NCBI GenBank assembly: GCA_900542835.1
Contig: UQPB01000012.1
Location: 16,887-80,886, forward strand
From: an uncultured Pelosinus sp.
Lineage (GTDB): Bacteria > Bacillota > Negativicutes > Sporomusales > Acetonemataceae
DNA: 64,000 bases
Reading direction: 5' to 3'
Shown here: positions 23,697 to 33,601 of the stretch, one piece after another
How positions within the stretch are numbered: position 1 is the first letter of the stretch
Layout of the letters: every line of letters begins with the position of its first letter
Made by a program: the position numbers and the translations under genes
Notes under the pieces: model-generated
What the model was told of the DNA's origin: nothing
The model's input: only the letters and a program-made list of their open reading frames with translations
Database searches by the model: none

Positions 23697-24803
23697 ATGT
23701 GCAGAATTGGCGCAATCAAATCAAAAAATCCCCTTCATCCTTCTCAGGCGCTGCATTTGATGCTGCCGCAGCAGGAAGGGCACGACAATTCCGGATTTGC
23801 GATGGTGATGCAGGACCTTGACGGAGAATTTGCCGGGTTTAAGGATAAGCCGTTGTTATCGCTGGCCTGCAAGCAGGACGGTATTAAACTGGTTCAGGAT
23901 TATATGGATGCCAATAATTTTATTGCCGTCAAAGAGTATATTCCAAAACCAAACCGCATTGCCGGCCTTGATATTCAGGCGCTGCCTTATTATGTATTCC
24001 GGGCCTACGAATATCCCGAGTACTATCGCAACCGTTCGCAGCAGGAGAAGGAGGAGCTGCTGGTTGATACGCGGCTTGCGCTGCGACGGCTGCTGGAAGA
24101 GGCCGATTTGGGCTACGTTTTTTCGTTTTGGCCGGATGTACTGACATTAAAGGAAATCGGCGATCCGGCGGATATCGCGACCTACTTCCGGCTTTGGGAG
24201 GATAACGGCGACCTGATGGCCCGCAATATTGTGGTGCAATGCCGGCAGAATACCAATTATGAAATTGTCCGCTACGCCGCTCATCCGTTTTTTCTGCAGG
24301 GGTATACCTTGTGCGCCAATGGTGAGAACACCTTTTATACCAAAAACAAGGAGTATCAGAAGTCGCTTTACCGCGGCTACATCGGCTTTGAATCCGATTC
24401 ACAGAATTTCTTATATACTCTGCACTATGTCCACCGCCAATTGCATTGGCCGCTGGTTTATTATAAACATGTGATTACGCCGCTGCCGTTCGAAGAAATT
24501 GAGTGCCGCCCCGACCGGCAGGTGCTGGCGGCCATCCGCCAGTCTCTGGGGCATCTGGAGATCAATGGACCGAATACGATTATTGCGATGCTGCCTGATG
24601 GCAGCATGATGACCTGCTGCGATTCCAAAAAGCTGCGGCCGGTGGTGGTTGGCGGTGATGGCGACACCATCGCCATATCCTCCGAGGTATGCGGACTGCA
24701 GGCAATTTTGCCGCAGCGGGATCCGCAAACAGATATATACCCGAATGAGCGTGAAATCGTGCTGATTAAGCCCGACCTGGAGGTAGAGCGATGGAAACAG
24801 TGA
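23697..24803 (+). CDS. Glutamate synthase, class II glutamine amidotransferase subunit
   Basis: 368 residues; the N-terminal nucleophile Cys2 (MCRIGAI) and the block PQQEGHDNSGFAM mark a class II (Ntn) glutaminase domain of the split, archaeal/clostridial glutamate synthase. It hydrolyses glutamine and channels ammonia to the FMN subunit. It is the first of three overlapping or adjacent genes downstream of the riboswitch, and its 3' end overlaps the next gene by 13 bp. The exact start is fixed by the need for Cys at position 2. The C-terminal part (about 200-368) has no separate domain that I recognise. Confidence 0.88.
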   Translation: MCRIGAIKSKNPLHPSQALHLMLPQQEGHDNSGFAMVMQDLDGEFAGFKDKPLLSLACKQDGIKLVQDYMDANNFIAVKEYIPKPNRIAGLDIQALPYYVFRAYEYPEYYRNRSQQEKEELLVDTRLALRRLLEEADLGYVFSFWPDVLTLKEIGDPADIATYFRLWEDNGDLMARNIVVQCRQNTNYEIVRYAAHPFFLQGYTLCANGENTFYTKNKEYQKSLYRGYIGFESDSQNFLYTLHYVHRQLHWPLVYYKHVITPLPFEEIECRPDRQVLAAIRQSLGHLEINGPNTIIAMLPDGSMMTCCDSKKLRPVVVGGDGDTIAISSEVCGLQAILPQRDPQTDIYPNEREIVLIKPDLEVERWKQ

Positions 24804-26428
24804 AGACGCAGGATATCTCGGTCAATGATTTGCCCTGGAAAATCAAATGGTCGCCGGAACGCTGTACAATGTGCGGCAGCTGCGTTGCAGCCTGTACGTT
24901 CCAGGCGATCGAGCCGGTCATCGAACGCCGCGCCGTCACAGTGTCTGCCGCCGCGATTCCTGAACCCAGCCGCCGCCAGCTGGCGGCACCGGCGATTAAG
25001 CAAAAATGCTCACTTGCCAACATCTGTGTCGGCTGCGGCATGTGCGAGAAGGTTTGTCCGAATCAGGCAATTTATCCGGTGCGCAACGAGGATTCGCGTC
25101 TGAATCTGCTGGCCCGCTCCGGCGGTTCACCGCTTAAGCGCGGCGGCCGCGCCAACCTGGGCGCTTCCGAGCGCGTGCTTGACAAGATCGTTATCGGCCG
25201 CATTTCACAAATGACGGATCCGGCGCTTGATTCCGAGCGGCATACGTTCGACCTGCAGGCCCCGTTCGGACGGGTTCTGGCGCCTGGGGAGCTGCCGTTC
25301 TCGCTAAATGGCGGCGCATTGGAGTTAAGCGGTAAAATGCCGCCTGTCAACTGGATTTATCCGGTTATTTTCAGTGACATGTCTATTGGTGCGCTGTCGA
25401 CGCGCGCCTGGGAAGCGGTTGCTCTCGCCACTGCCTATTTAAATGAAAAGCATCATATGCCGGTACGGATGTCTTCGGGTGAGGGCGGTATGCCGGTAAA
25501 GCTGCTGACCTCTGACTATCTTAAGTATGCAATTATCCAAATTGCCTCCGGCCATTTCGGCTGGAACCGGATTATTAAAGCAATGCCGTTAATGAAGACA
25601 GAGCCGGGCGGTATCCTGATTAAAATCGGCCAGGGCGCCAAACCGGGTGACGGCGGCCTGCTGCCGGCCGCAAAGGTTGCTGAGCATGTACAGGCGATCC
25701 GGGGAGTGCCGAAAGCGGATCTGATGTCGCCGCCCAATCATCAGGGGCTGTATTCGATTGAGGAATCGGTACAGAAGATGCACATGTCCCTGAACGCGGC
25801 GTTTAAGTTCCGGGTACCGGTTGCGATTAAATGCGCGGCTTCGGCGACTTCCGTATCGGTATACAATAACCTGCTGCGCGATCCTTATTATATTTGCGGC
25901 GGATTCTTTCTGGATGGAATCCAGGGGGGGACCGGTGCCGCTAATGAGGTATCGCTCGATCATACCGGCCATCCGGTCATCTCCAAGCTGCGTGAATGCT
26001 ATCAGGCTGCGGTTAAGCAGGGGCGCCAGGGGCAGATTCCGCTGTGGGCCGGCGGCGGCGTTGCTCTCACCGGCAATGCGGCTGCCGACGTTTTCAAGAT
26101 GATTTGTCTGGGCGCAAACGGTGTTTTCCTTGGCAAACTGCTGATTCAGCTGCTGGGCTGTGTCGGCAATGAACGGGGACGCTGCAACGCCTGCAATACC
26201 GGCCGCTGCCCTACCGGCATCTGTACCCAGGACCCGCGGCTGGTCAAACGGCTTGATATCGACAAAGGCGCCCAGAACATTGTTGATTATATGCTGGCCT
26301 TTGACAGTGAACTGCGTAAGCTGATGGCACCGGTCGGTAACAGCTCGCTGCCGGTAGGGCGCTCGGACGCTTTAGTGACGACCGATAAGGCTGTAGCCGA
26401 AAAATTGGCTATTCAGTATGCGTGCTAG
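24791..26428 (+). CDS. gltB: Glutamate synthase FMN-binding subunit with N-terminal ferredoxin domain
   Basis: 545 residues. Two [4Fe-4S] motifs lie at the N-terminus (CTMCGSCVAAC near residue 25, CVGCGMCEKVC near 77). The glutamate synthase FMN barrel follows (MSSGEGGMP, KIGQGAKPGDGG, LDGIQGGTGAA, GANGVFLGK). The cysteine-rich CNACNTGRCPTGIC near residue 465 can bind the 3Fe-4S cluster. It makes glutamate from 2-oxoglutarate and channelled ammonia. GGAGGT precedes the ATG inside the upstream gene. The ferredoxin head suggests electrons arrive through iron-sulfur relays from the fused oxidoreductase encoded next. Confidence 0.92.
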   Translation: METVKTQDISVNDLPWKIKWSPERCTMCGSCVAACTFQAIEPVIERRAVTVSAAAIPEPSRRQLAAPAIKQKCSLANICVGCGMCEKVCPNQAIYPVRNEDSRLNLLARSGGSPLKRGGRANLGASERVLDKIVIGRISQMTDPALDSERHTFDLQAPFGRVLAPGELPFSLNGGALELSGKMPPVNWIYPVIFSDMSIGALSTRAWEAVALATAYLNEKHHMPVRMSSGEGGMPVKLLTSDYLKYAIIQIASGHFGWNRIIKAMPLMKTEPGGILIKIGQGAKPGDGGLLPAAKVAEHVQAIRGVPKADLMSPPNHQGLYSIEESVQKMHMSLNAAFKFRVPVAIKCAASATSVSVYNNLLRDPYYICGGFFLDGIQGGTGAANEVSLDHTGHPVISKLRECYQAAVKQGRQGQIPLWAGGGVALTGNAAADVFKMICLGANGVFLGKLLIQLLGCVGNERGRCNACNTGRCPTGICTQDPRLVKRLDIDKGAQNIVDYMLAFDSELRKLMAPVGNSSLPVGRSDALVTTDKAVAEKLAIQYAC

Positions 26429-26439
26429 GGGGAAAATAT

Positions 26440-28761
26440 ATGTTTAGCATTCGGGCGACAGAAGGCAATAGGCGAATGTCCACCCAGGAACTGCTGGAGG
26501 CGGTTAACGCCGCGCTGGCAGCGGGTGAGACCGATTTTTTCATTGAAGCTTCCGGGCAGCATGATATCGGCGGGCCGCTGTGGCATCCCGAAGGCAGGGA
26601 GCTGACATTTCGTGTTGTCAATCCCGGCCAGCGGGTTGGATCGATGTGCCTGCCGGGAACAAAAATCATTGTCGAGGGGCCGGCTTCGGCTGATGTCGGC
26701 TGGTTGAACGCCGGCGGCACGATTGTCGTCAAAGGCGATGGCGGCGACACAACGGCGCATTGCGCCGCTTCGGGGCGGATTTATATTGGCGGCAGGGCGG
26801 GAACACGGTCCGGATCGCTGATGAAGCACGATCCGCTGGATACGCCGCCCGAGTTTTGGGTATTGAAGAATTGCGGCAGCTTTTCCTTTGAGTTTATGTC
26901 CGGTGGTGTTGGTGTTATTTGCGGCTATGATTGCGGCGAAGAATCGGTGCTGGGAGACCGCTCCTGCGTCGGCATGGTCGGCGGCATCCTCTATGTGCGG
27001 GGAAAAACTGCCGGAATCTCGCAAAAGGATGTTAAAATGCAGCCACTGGCGGCAGCTGATATTGCCTACCTTGAAGCAGGCATGGCCGAATTTCTGGCGC
27101 AGATTGACCGGCCGGAACTGGCTGCCGAACTGAGCGACTGGACCCAGTGGCGGAAAATTATTGCCCTTAGTTATGATGAACGACCGAAAAAGGCCAACAC
27201 AGACATCGGCGGCTTTCGCGCCTCGCAGTGGGTAGAAGGCGGCATTTTCGGCGATGTCTGCTCCGACGACTACCAGGTAGTGGGGTTAGTGGCAACCGGC
27301 CTGTACCGGCAGCGGGTGCCGGTATGGGAGAACCGGCGTTACAGCGCCCCCTGCGAGGCAAACTGTCCGGCTTCAGTGCCGACGCAGACACGGTTTAATC
27401 TGCTGCGGGAGGGCCGGATCGGCGAAGCCTATAAATTAGTGCTGAATTATACGCCGTTTCCGGGCTCGGTATGCGGTTCCGTCTGTCCCAATCCCTGCAT
27501 GGACGAATGCAGCCGCCGCAGCCTTGACTTGTCGGCGCAGATCGGCCGGCTTGGGTTGTACTCAAGCGACGTTGCCCCGGAGCTGCCGCAAACTGTAACC
27601 GGACGCAGCGTGGCGGTGATTGGCGGCGGCGCTGCCGGCCTGACTGCCGCCTGGCAGCTGGCCCGTATGGGACATCAGGTGACTGTCTATGAACAAGACC
27701 GGCGCATGGGCGGTAAAATGGAGCAGGTTATTCCCCGCAGCCGGCTGCTGCCGGAAATTCTGGCGCGGGAATTGGCGCGAATCGAGGCGGTGGGGGTCAA
27801 ATTCCGTACCGGCGTACGGGTTGACCGGCAGTTGTTTGCCGCCTTGCGCGAGGCAAACGACGCGGTTGTGGTCGCCAGCGGCGCTCACGTTGCGCGGGTT
27901 TTCCCCTGGCCGGGCAGTGAACGTCTGGTTAAAGGAATCGAGTTCTTAAAAGCGGTCAACCTTGGTGAACAGCCCGCTGTCGGTAAACGGGTCGTTGTCA
28001 TTGGCTGCGGCAATTCAGGAATGGACGCAGCGGTGGGCGCTTATCAAATGGGGGCGGAACAGGTAACCTGTATCGATGTGCAAAAACCGGCCGCGTTCGC
28101 TAAAGAAATTGAACATGTCGAAGCACTTGGCGGCGTGCTGGTCTGGCCGGTAATGACCAAGGAGATTACCGAGCAGGGGCTGGTCGCTGCTGATGGCCGG
28201 CTTTATCCGGCCGATACCGTGATTATTACCGTTGGCGAGACCCCCGACCTGAGCTTTTTACCACCGGAAATCCCGTTAGTGCGGGGCTGTCTGCAGCCTG
28301 CAGGCGATTACGGGATTGCCCCCGGTGTATTTACCGCCGGCGACACAATTCGTCCCGGACGACTGGTTGATGCCATCGGCGCCGCCAGTCAGGCGGCTGC
28401 TGCGATCAATGCCTGGCTGACCAACAGCGAATATGAACCGCGGCAAAAAACGGTTGTCCCGCAGGAGCGGCTGCACACAGCTTATTTTGCCAAGTACGGT
28501 GCGGCTGAAGTTCCGGCTGCTGTTGAGGACTACCGGCGCTGCATTAGCTGCGGCACTTGCCGTGACTGCCACATGTGCGAGAAATCCTGCCCCGAGAAAG
28601 CGATCAGCCGGACAGAGGCCGACGGCTCTTTCCTCTATGGTTCCGATGCCAGCCGCTGCATTGGCTGCGGCATTTGTGCCGGTGTCTGCCCCTGCGGCAT
28701 CTGGACAATGAACGCCAATGCCGAACCAGTCGCTATGTACCGGACAATTGTTAATGGCTAA
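26440..28761 (+). CDS. Fusion of GXGXG glutamate synthase domain with GltD-type oxidoreductase and ferredoxin
   Basis: 773 residues. A GXGXG beta-helix domain (about 1-235, the C-terminal part of classical GltB) is fused to a GltD-like module: N-terminal cysteines CEANCPAS and CGSVCPNPCMDEC (near 310-360), FAD motif GGGAAGLTAAW (near 394) and NAD(P)H motif GCGNSGMDAA (near 525). A C-terminal pair of [4Fe-4S] motifs follows (CGTCRDCHMCEKSCP and CIGCGICAGVCP, near 710-760). It should pass electrons from NAD(P)H to the FMN subunit. The ATG at 26440 lies 6-8 nt after AGGGGGA. A terminator follows. Confidence 0.9.
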   Translation: MFSIRATEGNRRMSTQELLEAVNAALAAGETDFFIEASGQHDIGGPLWHPEGRELTFRVVNPGQRVGSMCLPGTKIIVEGPASADVGWLNAGGTIVVKGDGGDTTAHCAASGRIYIGGRAGTRSGSLMKHDPLDTPPEFWVLKNCGSFSFEFMSGGVGVICGYDCGEESVLGDRSCVGMVGGILYVRGKTAGISQKDVKMQPLAAADIAYLEAGMAEFLAQIDRPELAAELSDWTQWRKIIALSYDERPKKANTDIGGFRASQWVEGGIFGDVCSDDYQVVGLVATGLYRQRVPVWENRRYSAPCEANCPASVPTQTRFNLLREGRIGEAYKLVLNYTPFPGSVCGSVCPNPCMDECSRRSLDLSAQIGRLGLYSSDVAPELPQTVTGRSVAVIGGGAAGLTAAWQLARMGHQVTVYEQDRRMGGKMEQVIPRSRLLPEILARELARIEAVGVKFRTGVRVDRQLFAALREANDAVVVASGAHVARVFPWPGSERLVKGIEFLKAVNLGEQPAVGKRVVVIGCGNSGMDAAVGAYQMGAEQVTCIDVQKPAAFAKEIEHVEALGGVLVWPVMTKEITEQGLVAADGRLYPADTVIITVGETPDLSFLPPEIPLVRGCLQPAGDYGIAPGVFTAGDTIRPGRLVDAIGAASQAAAAINAWLTNSEYEPRQKTVVPQERLHTAYFAKYGAAEVPAAVEDYRRCISCGTCRDCHMCEKSCPEKAISRTEADGSFLYGSDASRCIGCGICAGVCPCGIWTMNANAEPVAMYRTIVNG

Positions 28762-28790
28762 GGGCAGTTTCAAGTTGTAAAAGTAATGAA

Positions 28791-28837
28791 AAAGCGGCTG
28801 GAGGGACGGGGTGAACACTGTTGCCGCCAGCCGTTTT
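28791..28837 (+). terminator. Intrinsic terminator after the glutamate synthase operon
   Basis: AAAGCGGCTGG (28791-28801) pairs with CCAGCCGTTTT (28827-28837), with one G-T pair. The T-run is part of the stem. Confidence 0.75.
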
Positions 28838-28908
28838 CCGCAGGCTGGCCGCAGGATTTGCGCGGTAAAACAACAGGGACTCATGTCTCTTTATGAGAGA
28901 CACAAAAG

Positions 28909-28958
28909 ATGTATATGTGTCATTGTCTATTGACACATATACATGCCGCATTTATAAT
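28909..28958 (+). promoter_or_regulatory. liv operon promoter overlapped by a perfect inverted repeat (operator)
   Basis: TTGACA (28930-28935) and TATAAT (28953-28958) at 17-bp spacing form a perfect promoter. ATGTATATGTGTCA (28909-28922) is repeated inverted at 28931-28944 across an 8-bp gap, so the right arm covers the -35 and spacer. This is the geometry of a repressor operator. The binding protein is unknown. No gene lies between 28762 and 29256. Confidence 0.8.
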
Positions 28959-29020
28959 AATCACATTAGGGCACATAATTTATAGCAAGCGGACGAAGCT
29001 GTCTGCAGATATCGTATGCG

Positions 29021-29060
29021 AGGGACTGGCGCCAACTACCTGCATCTGGCATCAGTCCCT
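29021..29060 (+). other. Hairpin in the liv leader
   Basis: AGGGACTG (29021-29028) pairs with CAGTCCCT (29053-29060), with inner GCCA/TGGC pairs, followed by TTTCC. It lies in the roughly 290-nt leader of livH and could be an attenuator, but its U-run is weak. Confidence 0.4.
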
Positions 29061-29256
29061 TTCCTATGCAGCAGCGGGATCGCACGGCGCTACGCCTGAA
29101 ACTGACTGCTGTTGACCGGCGATTTTCGCAATTACGGGATGGATTCAGCTATATGCCTCGGCCAGCGACCGGAGTTTTCGAAAATTGGCTTGTCAGTATT
29201 TGCAAAATCAAGCTTGGCGCAGTACCGGAAAAATTAAGAAATGAGGAGGGGAGCGC

Positions 29257-30153
29257 GTGGAACTAAATTTACTGCTACAGCAAATCGGGCAGCAGCTGAT
29301 CAACGGTCTATCCCTTGGCAGTATTTATGCGCTCATCGCACTGGGCTACACCATGGTATACGGCATTATCAGGCTGATTAACTTTGCCCATGGCGACATT
29401 TACATGCTGGGCGCCTATTTTGCCTATTTTGCAACAACCGTATTAAAATTATCGTTTTTGCCGGCGCTGCTGCTGGCCATGGCCGGTGCGGCCCTGGTCG
29501 GCGTGCTGATTGAAAGAGCCGCTTACCGGCCGCTGCGCAACGCGCCGAAAATTGCGGTGCTGATTACCGCCATCGGCGTTTCGCTGCTGCTGGAATACGG
29601 CGGCATGCTGCTGGTAACACCGCAGCCGCGTACGTTTCCGGCTCTGTTTGAAACGATGACGTTTAAATTTGGCGGCATTGTTGTTAACAGCCAGCAGGTG
29701 GTCATCCTGGTGGTATCGCTGCTGTTAATGGTTGTATTGACCTACGTTGTTCATCATACCAAAATCGGCAAGGCAATGCGGGCGGTGTCCTACGATACCG
29801 ATGCGGCGCGGCTGATGGGCATCAACGTAGACCGCGTTATATCATTTACGTTCGCTATCGGTTCCGGACTGGCGGCTGCCGCAGGCGTTCTGGTCGGCGT
29901 TTATTACAATTCGATTGATCCGCTGATGGGGGTTATGCCGGGGCTGAAAGCGTTTGTCGCGGCGGTTCTGGGCGGGATTGGCCTGATTCCCGGCGCTATG
30001 GCCGGCGGTGTTATCCTGGGGGTTATCGAGGCTCTGGTATCGGGCTTTTTCTCCTCGACCTTCCGCGATGCGGCGGCGTTTGGCATCCTCATTATCATTT
30101 TGCTGTTCAAGCCTTCCGGCCTGATGGGCAAAAATGTGCGCGAGAAAGTGTAG
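29257..30153 (+). CDS. livH: Branched-chain amino acid ABC transporter permease LivH
   Basis: A 298-residue permease with about eight hydrophobic segments. It has the LivH opening (GLSLGSIYALIALGYTMVYG), INFAHGDIYMLGAY, and AVLGGIGLIPGAMAGG near residue 230. It forms the membrane channel with LivM for leucine, isoleucine and valine (some relatives carry other amides or amino acids). The GTG start follows GAGGAGGGGAG. livM begins 9 bp after its stop. The leader carries a regulated promoter. Confidence 0.92.
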   Translation: MELNLLLQQIGQQLINGLSLGSIYALIALGYTMVYGIIRLINFAHGDIYMLGAYFAYFATTVLKLSFLPALLLAMAGAALVGVLIERAAYRPLRNAPKIAVLITAIGVSLLLEYGGMLLVTPQPRTFPALFETMTFKFGGIVVNSQQVVILVVSLLLMVVLTYVVHHTKIGKAMRAVSYDTDAARLMGINVDRVISFTFAIGSGLAAAAGVLVGVYYNSIDPLMGVMPGLKAFVAAVLGGIGLIPGAMAGGVILGVIEALVSGFFSSTFRDAAAFGILIIILLFKPSGLMGKNVREKV

Positions 30154-30162
30154 GTGACGGCG

Positions 30163-31102
30163 ATGAATGCATCAAGAAAGAAAGACCTATACATTCTGGG
30201 CGCGAGCCTGATTGTGTACGCTGTGGTTCAGACCCTGATCGAAATCGAATTCATTGGCGCGTTCTGGCTGCTTAACGTCGTTTTAATCTGCATCAATATT
30301 ATTTTGTCCAGCAGCTTGAACCTGATCAACGGTTTTACCGGTCAGTTCTCCATCGGTCATGCCGGCTTTATGGCCGTCGGCGCGTATTTGTCGGCAGTGC
30401 TTAGCGTAAAGCTGCAGGCGCCGTTCATTGTCTCGATTCTGGCGGGCGCATTTGGCGCAGGGCTGCTCGGGTTTTTGATCGGGTTGCCGACCTTGCGGCT
30501 TCGCGGCGACTATCTGGCGATCGCCACCCTGGGGCTGGGAGAGATCATTCGCATCACGATCCTGAATATTTCCTATATCGGCGGCGCTTCCGGCTTTATG
30601 GGAATTCCCCGCAATACGACCTTTACCTGGGCATTTTTCGCTATGCTGTTAACCCTGTTTTTCATTAAGAATTTTATTAATTCCAGTCATGGCCGCGCTT
30701 GTATCTCCGTGCGCGAGAACGAGATTGCCGCCGAGGCGATGGGTGTCGACACCACCAGGTACAAGGTGCTGGCGTTCACGATCGGCGCGGCGTTTGCCGG
30801 TGTTGCCGGCTCGTTGTTTTCCCACTACTTCTACATTGCCCATCCGGCTTCGTTCACCTTTATGCGATCCTTTGATATTTTAACCATGGTTGTTCTCGGC
30901 GGCTTAGGCAGCATGAGCGGGGCGATAACCGGGGCGATTCTGCTGACCTTTATTTCGGCGGCTTTGGCCAGCTACCCGGAATGGCGGATGGTTATTTATT
31001 CGCTGACGCTGATTGTCCTGATGCTGTATCGCCCGCAGGGCCTGTTCGGCAATAAGGAGATCAGCCTGAAACTGTTTAGCCGGCTGATAGGAGGTGGCAA
31101 GC

Positions 31103-31116
<14 letters not shown>
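30163..31116 (+). CDS. livM: Branched-chain amino acid ABC transporter permease LivM
   Basis: 317 residues with multiple membrane segments and LivM blocks: LNLINGFTGQFSIGHAGFMA, LRGDYLAIATLGLGEIIR, AMGVDTTRYKVLAFTIGAAFAG (shown in part) and VVLGGLGSMSGAITGA. It pairs with LivH. The ATG at 30163 lies behind TAGGTGA; a GTG at 30154 directly after the livH stop is also in frame. It overlaps livG by 14 bp. Confidence 0.92.
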
Positions 31117-31869
<753 letters not shown>

Positions 31870-31870
<1 letters not shown>

Positions 31871-32574
31871 TGCTGACAATAGATAATATTAACGTATATT
31901 ATGGCGCGATTCACGCTCTCAAGGGAATCAGCGTGGCAGTGACCGAGGGCGAGATTGTTACCCTTATCGGCGCCAACGGCGCCGGCAAGAGCACTATTTT
32001 GCGGACAGTTTCAGGACTGCTGCGGCCTAAGACCGGTCAAATCCTGTTTGAGGGCAAGGATATTGCCGCCGTCGCGGCTCAGTCGATTGTCCAGCTCGGC
32101 ATCAGCCAGGTGCCGGAGGGCCGCCGTATTTTTGCTAATATGTCGGTGCTTGAAAATCTTGAATTGGGCGCGTATATTAGAAGTGACAAGGCGGGCATCA
32201 AAACCGACCTGAATCAGGTTTTTGAACGCTTTCCCCGGCTGGCGGAGCGCCGCGACCAGATGGCCGGCACGCTGTCCGGCGGTGAACAGCAAATGCTGGC
32301 AATGGGCAGGGCGCTGATGAGCCGGCCGCGGCTGCTGCTGCTGGATGAACCGTCGATGGGGCTGGCGCCGCTTCTGGTCAAAGAGATTTTTAAAATTATC
32401 AAAGAGATTAACGAAAGCGGCACAACCGTGCTCCTGGTTGAACAAAACGCCAACATGGCACTGTCAATCGCCCATAAGGCATATGTTTTGGAGACCGGAC
32501 GCATTACGCTGTCAGGAACGGCCCAGGAGCTGGCCGCGAGCGAGGCGGTGCGCAAGGCTTATCTTGGTGGTTAG
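31870..32574 (+). CDS. livF: Branched-chain amino acid ABC transporter ATPase LivF
   Basis: 234 residues: Walker A GANGAGKST near residue 37, signature LSGGEQQMLAMGRAL near 135, Walker B LLLLDEPSMGLAP near 157 and the LivF-typical ISQVPEGRRIF. It pairs with LivG to power LivHM. This is the last gene of livHMGF; no periplasmic binding-protein gene (livJ/livK) is next to the operon in this window, so the binding protein must be encoded elsewhere. Confidence 0.93.
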
Positions 32575-32672
32575 CGGCTCACGTTACCGTAATTTCAAGT
32601 GACGCAAGCTGCCGGTGCCGCTTGTGAGACCTGGCTGATTTTTCATTAAGCATACGGCAAGGAGTGATAATG

Positions 32673-33329
32673 ATGTTTGTCGCTACGCGAATGACGCCAA
32701 ATCCGGTTACAATTACGCCCTCGACTCCGGTTACTGAGGCGAATCACCTCATGCATACCAACCGGTTTCGACGCCTGCCTGTCGTTGACAATGGCAAACT
32801 GATCGGCATCGTTACCGATCGTGATCTGCGGGAAGTATCGCCGTCGCCGGCGACGGCCCTGTCCATTCATGAATTGAACTACCTGTTGTCGAAAATGCAG
32901 GTTAAGGATGTTATGAAGAAAAACGTCGTTACCATTACCGAGGAGGCGACGATTGAAGAGGCGGCGCTGCTGATGGTCAGCAACCGTATCGGCGGGCTGG
33001 TCGTGGTGGATGGCGCAGGCTCTGTGACCGGCGTGATTACCGAGACCGATATATTTAAATGCTTTATTGAAATCATGGGGCTTGAAAAGGGGAAAACCCG
33101 GCTTACCGTTGACGTTGCCGACAAGGTTGGCCGGTTGCATGAGATTACCGGCATTTTTGCCGAGCTTTCGATTAATATCAGCAGTTTGGCAATATATCCG
33201 CTGAGCAGCGGCGAATATGAGCTGGTGATCCGGGCGGACGTGCGGGAGACGGAGCAGTTGGTCAAGCGGCTTGAAGCGGCAGGTTGTCCGGTCAAGCACA
33301 TTGCTCATATCGGCAATAACGGCAACTAA
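32673..33329 (+). CDS. CBS-CBS-ACT domain protein (AcuB-like)
   Basis: 218 residues. Two CBS domains form a Bateman module (about 5-60 and 78-135: RFRRLPVVDNGKLIGIVTDR and RIGGLVVVDGAGSVTGVITE, each given in full at 20 residues), followed by an ACT domain (about 146-210: VADKVGRLHEITGIFAELSI). CBS pairs bind adenine nucleotides and ACT domains bind amino acids, so a nucleotide- and amino-acid-responsive regulator is likely. AcuB of B. subtilis has this layout. It lies 98 bp after livF and ends at a terminator. The ATG at 32673 is 8 nt from AAGGAG; 32670 is an alternative. Confidence 0.85.
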   Translation: MFVATRMTPNPVTITPSTPVTEANHLMHTNRFRRLPVVDNGKLIGIVTDRDLREVSPSPATALSIHELNYLLSKMQVKDVMKKNVVTITEEATIEEAALLMVSNRIGGLVVVDGAGSVTGVITETDIFKCFIEIMGLEKGKTRLTVDVADKVGRLHEITGIFAELSINISSLAIYPLSSGEYELVIRADVRETEQLVKRLEAAGCPVKHIAHIGNNGN

Positions 33330-33338
33330 GTCAGCTGC

Positions 33339-33384
33339 AAAAAGGCCTGCGCTCCAGTAAGGGGCGCGGGCCTTTCGTTTTATT
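33339..33384 (+). terminator. Intrinsic terminator after the CBS-ACT gene
   Basis: AAAAAGGCCTGCGCTCC pairs with GGGGCGCGGGCCTTT across AGTAA, with T-rich sequence after it. The remaining spacer to 33601 shows no gene. Confidence 0.85.
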
Positions 33385-33601
33385 TGCTTTTGATTTGCGT
33401 ACAATATAAAATGTAGCAAAATGTACCCGGCGGGGACTAAAAATAGTCTTTTCCCGGTCTGCGTTGCGCGGCACTGCCGCTGTATAGAGGCTAGCCTTAC
33501 GGCTGGCTCTTGCTGAGCAGTTCTTTAGACCGCTGGCAGCACGAGCTTGTCCGATTTGTCGCTATGCGCCGCTGTGCCGTCTGTCAAACCGGCCTGAGGG
33601 T

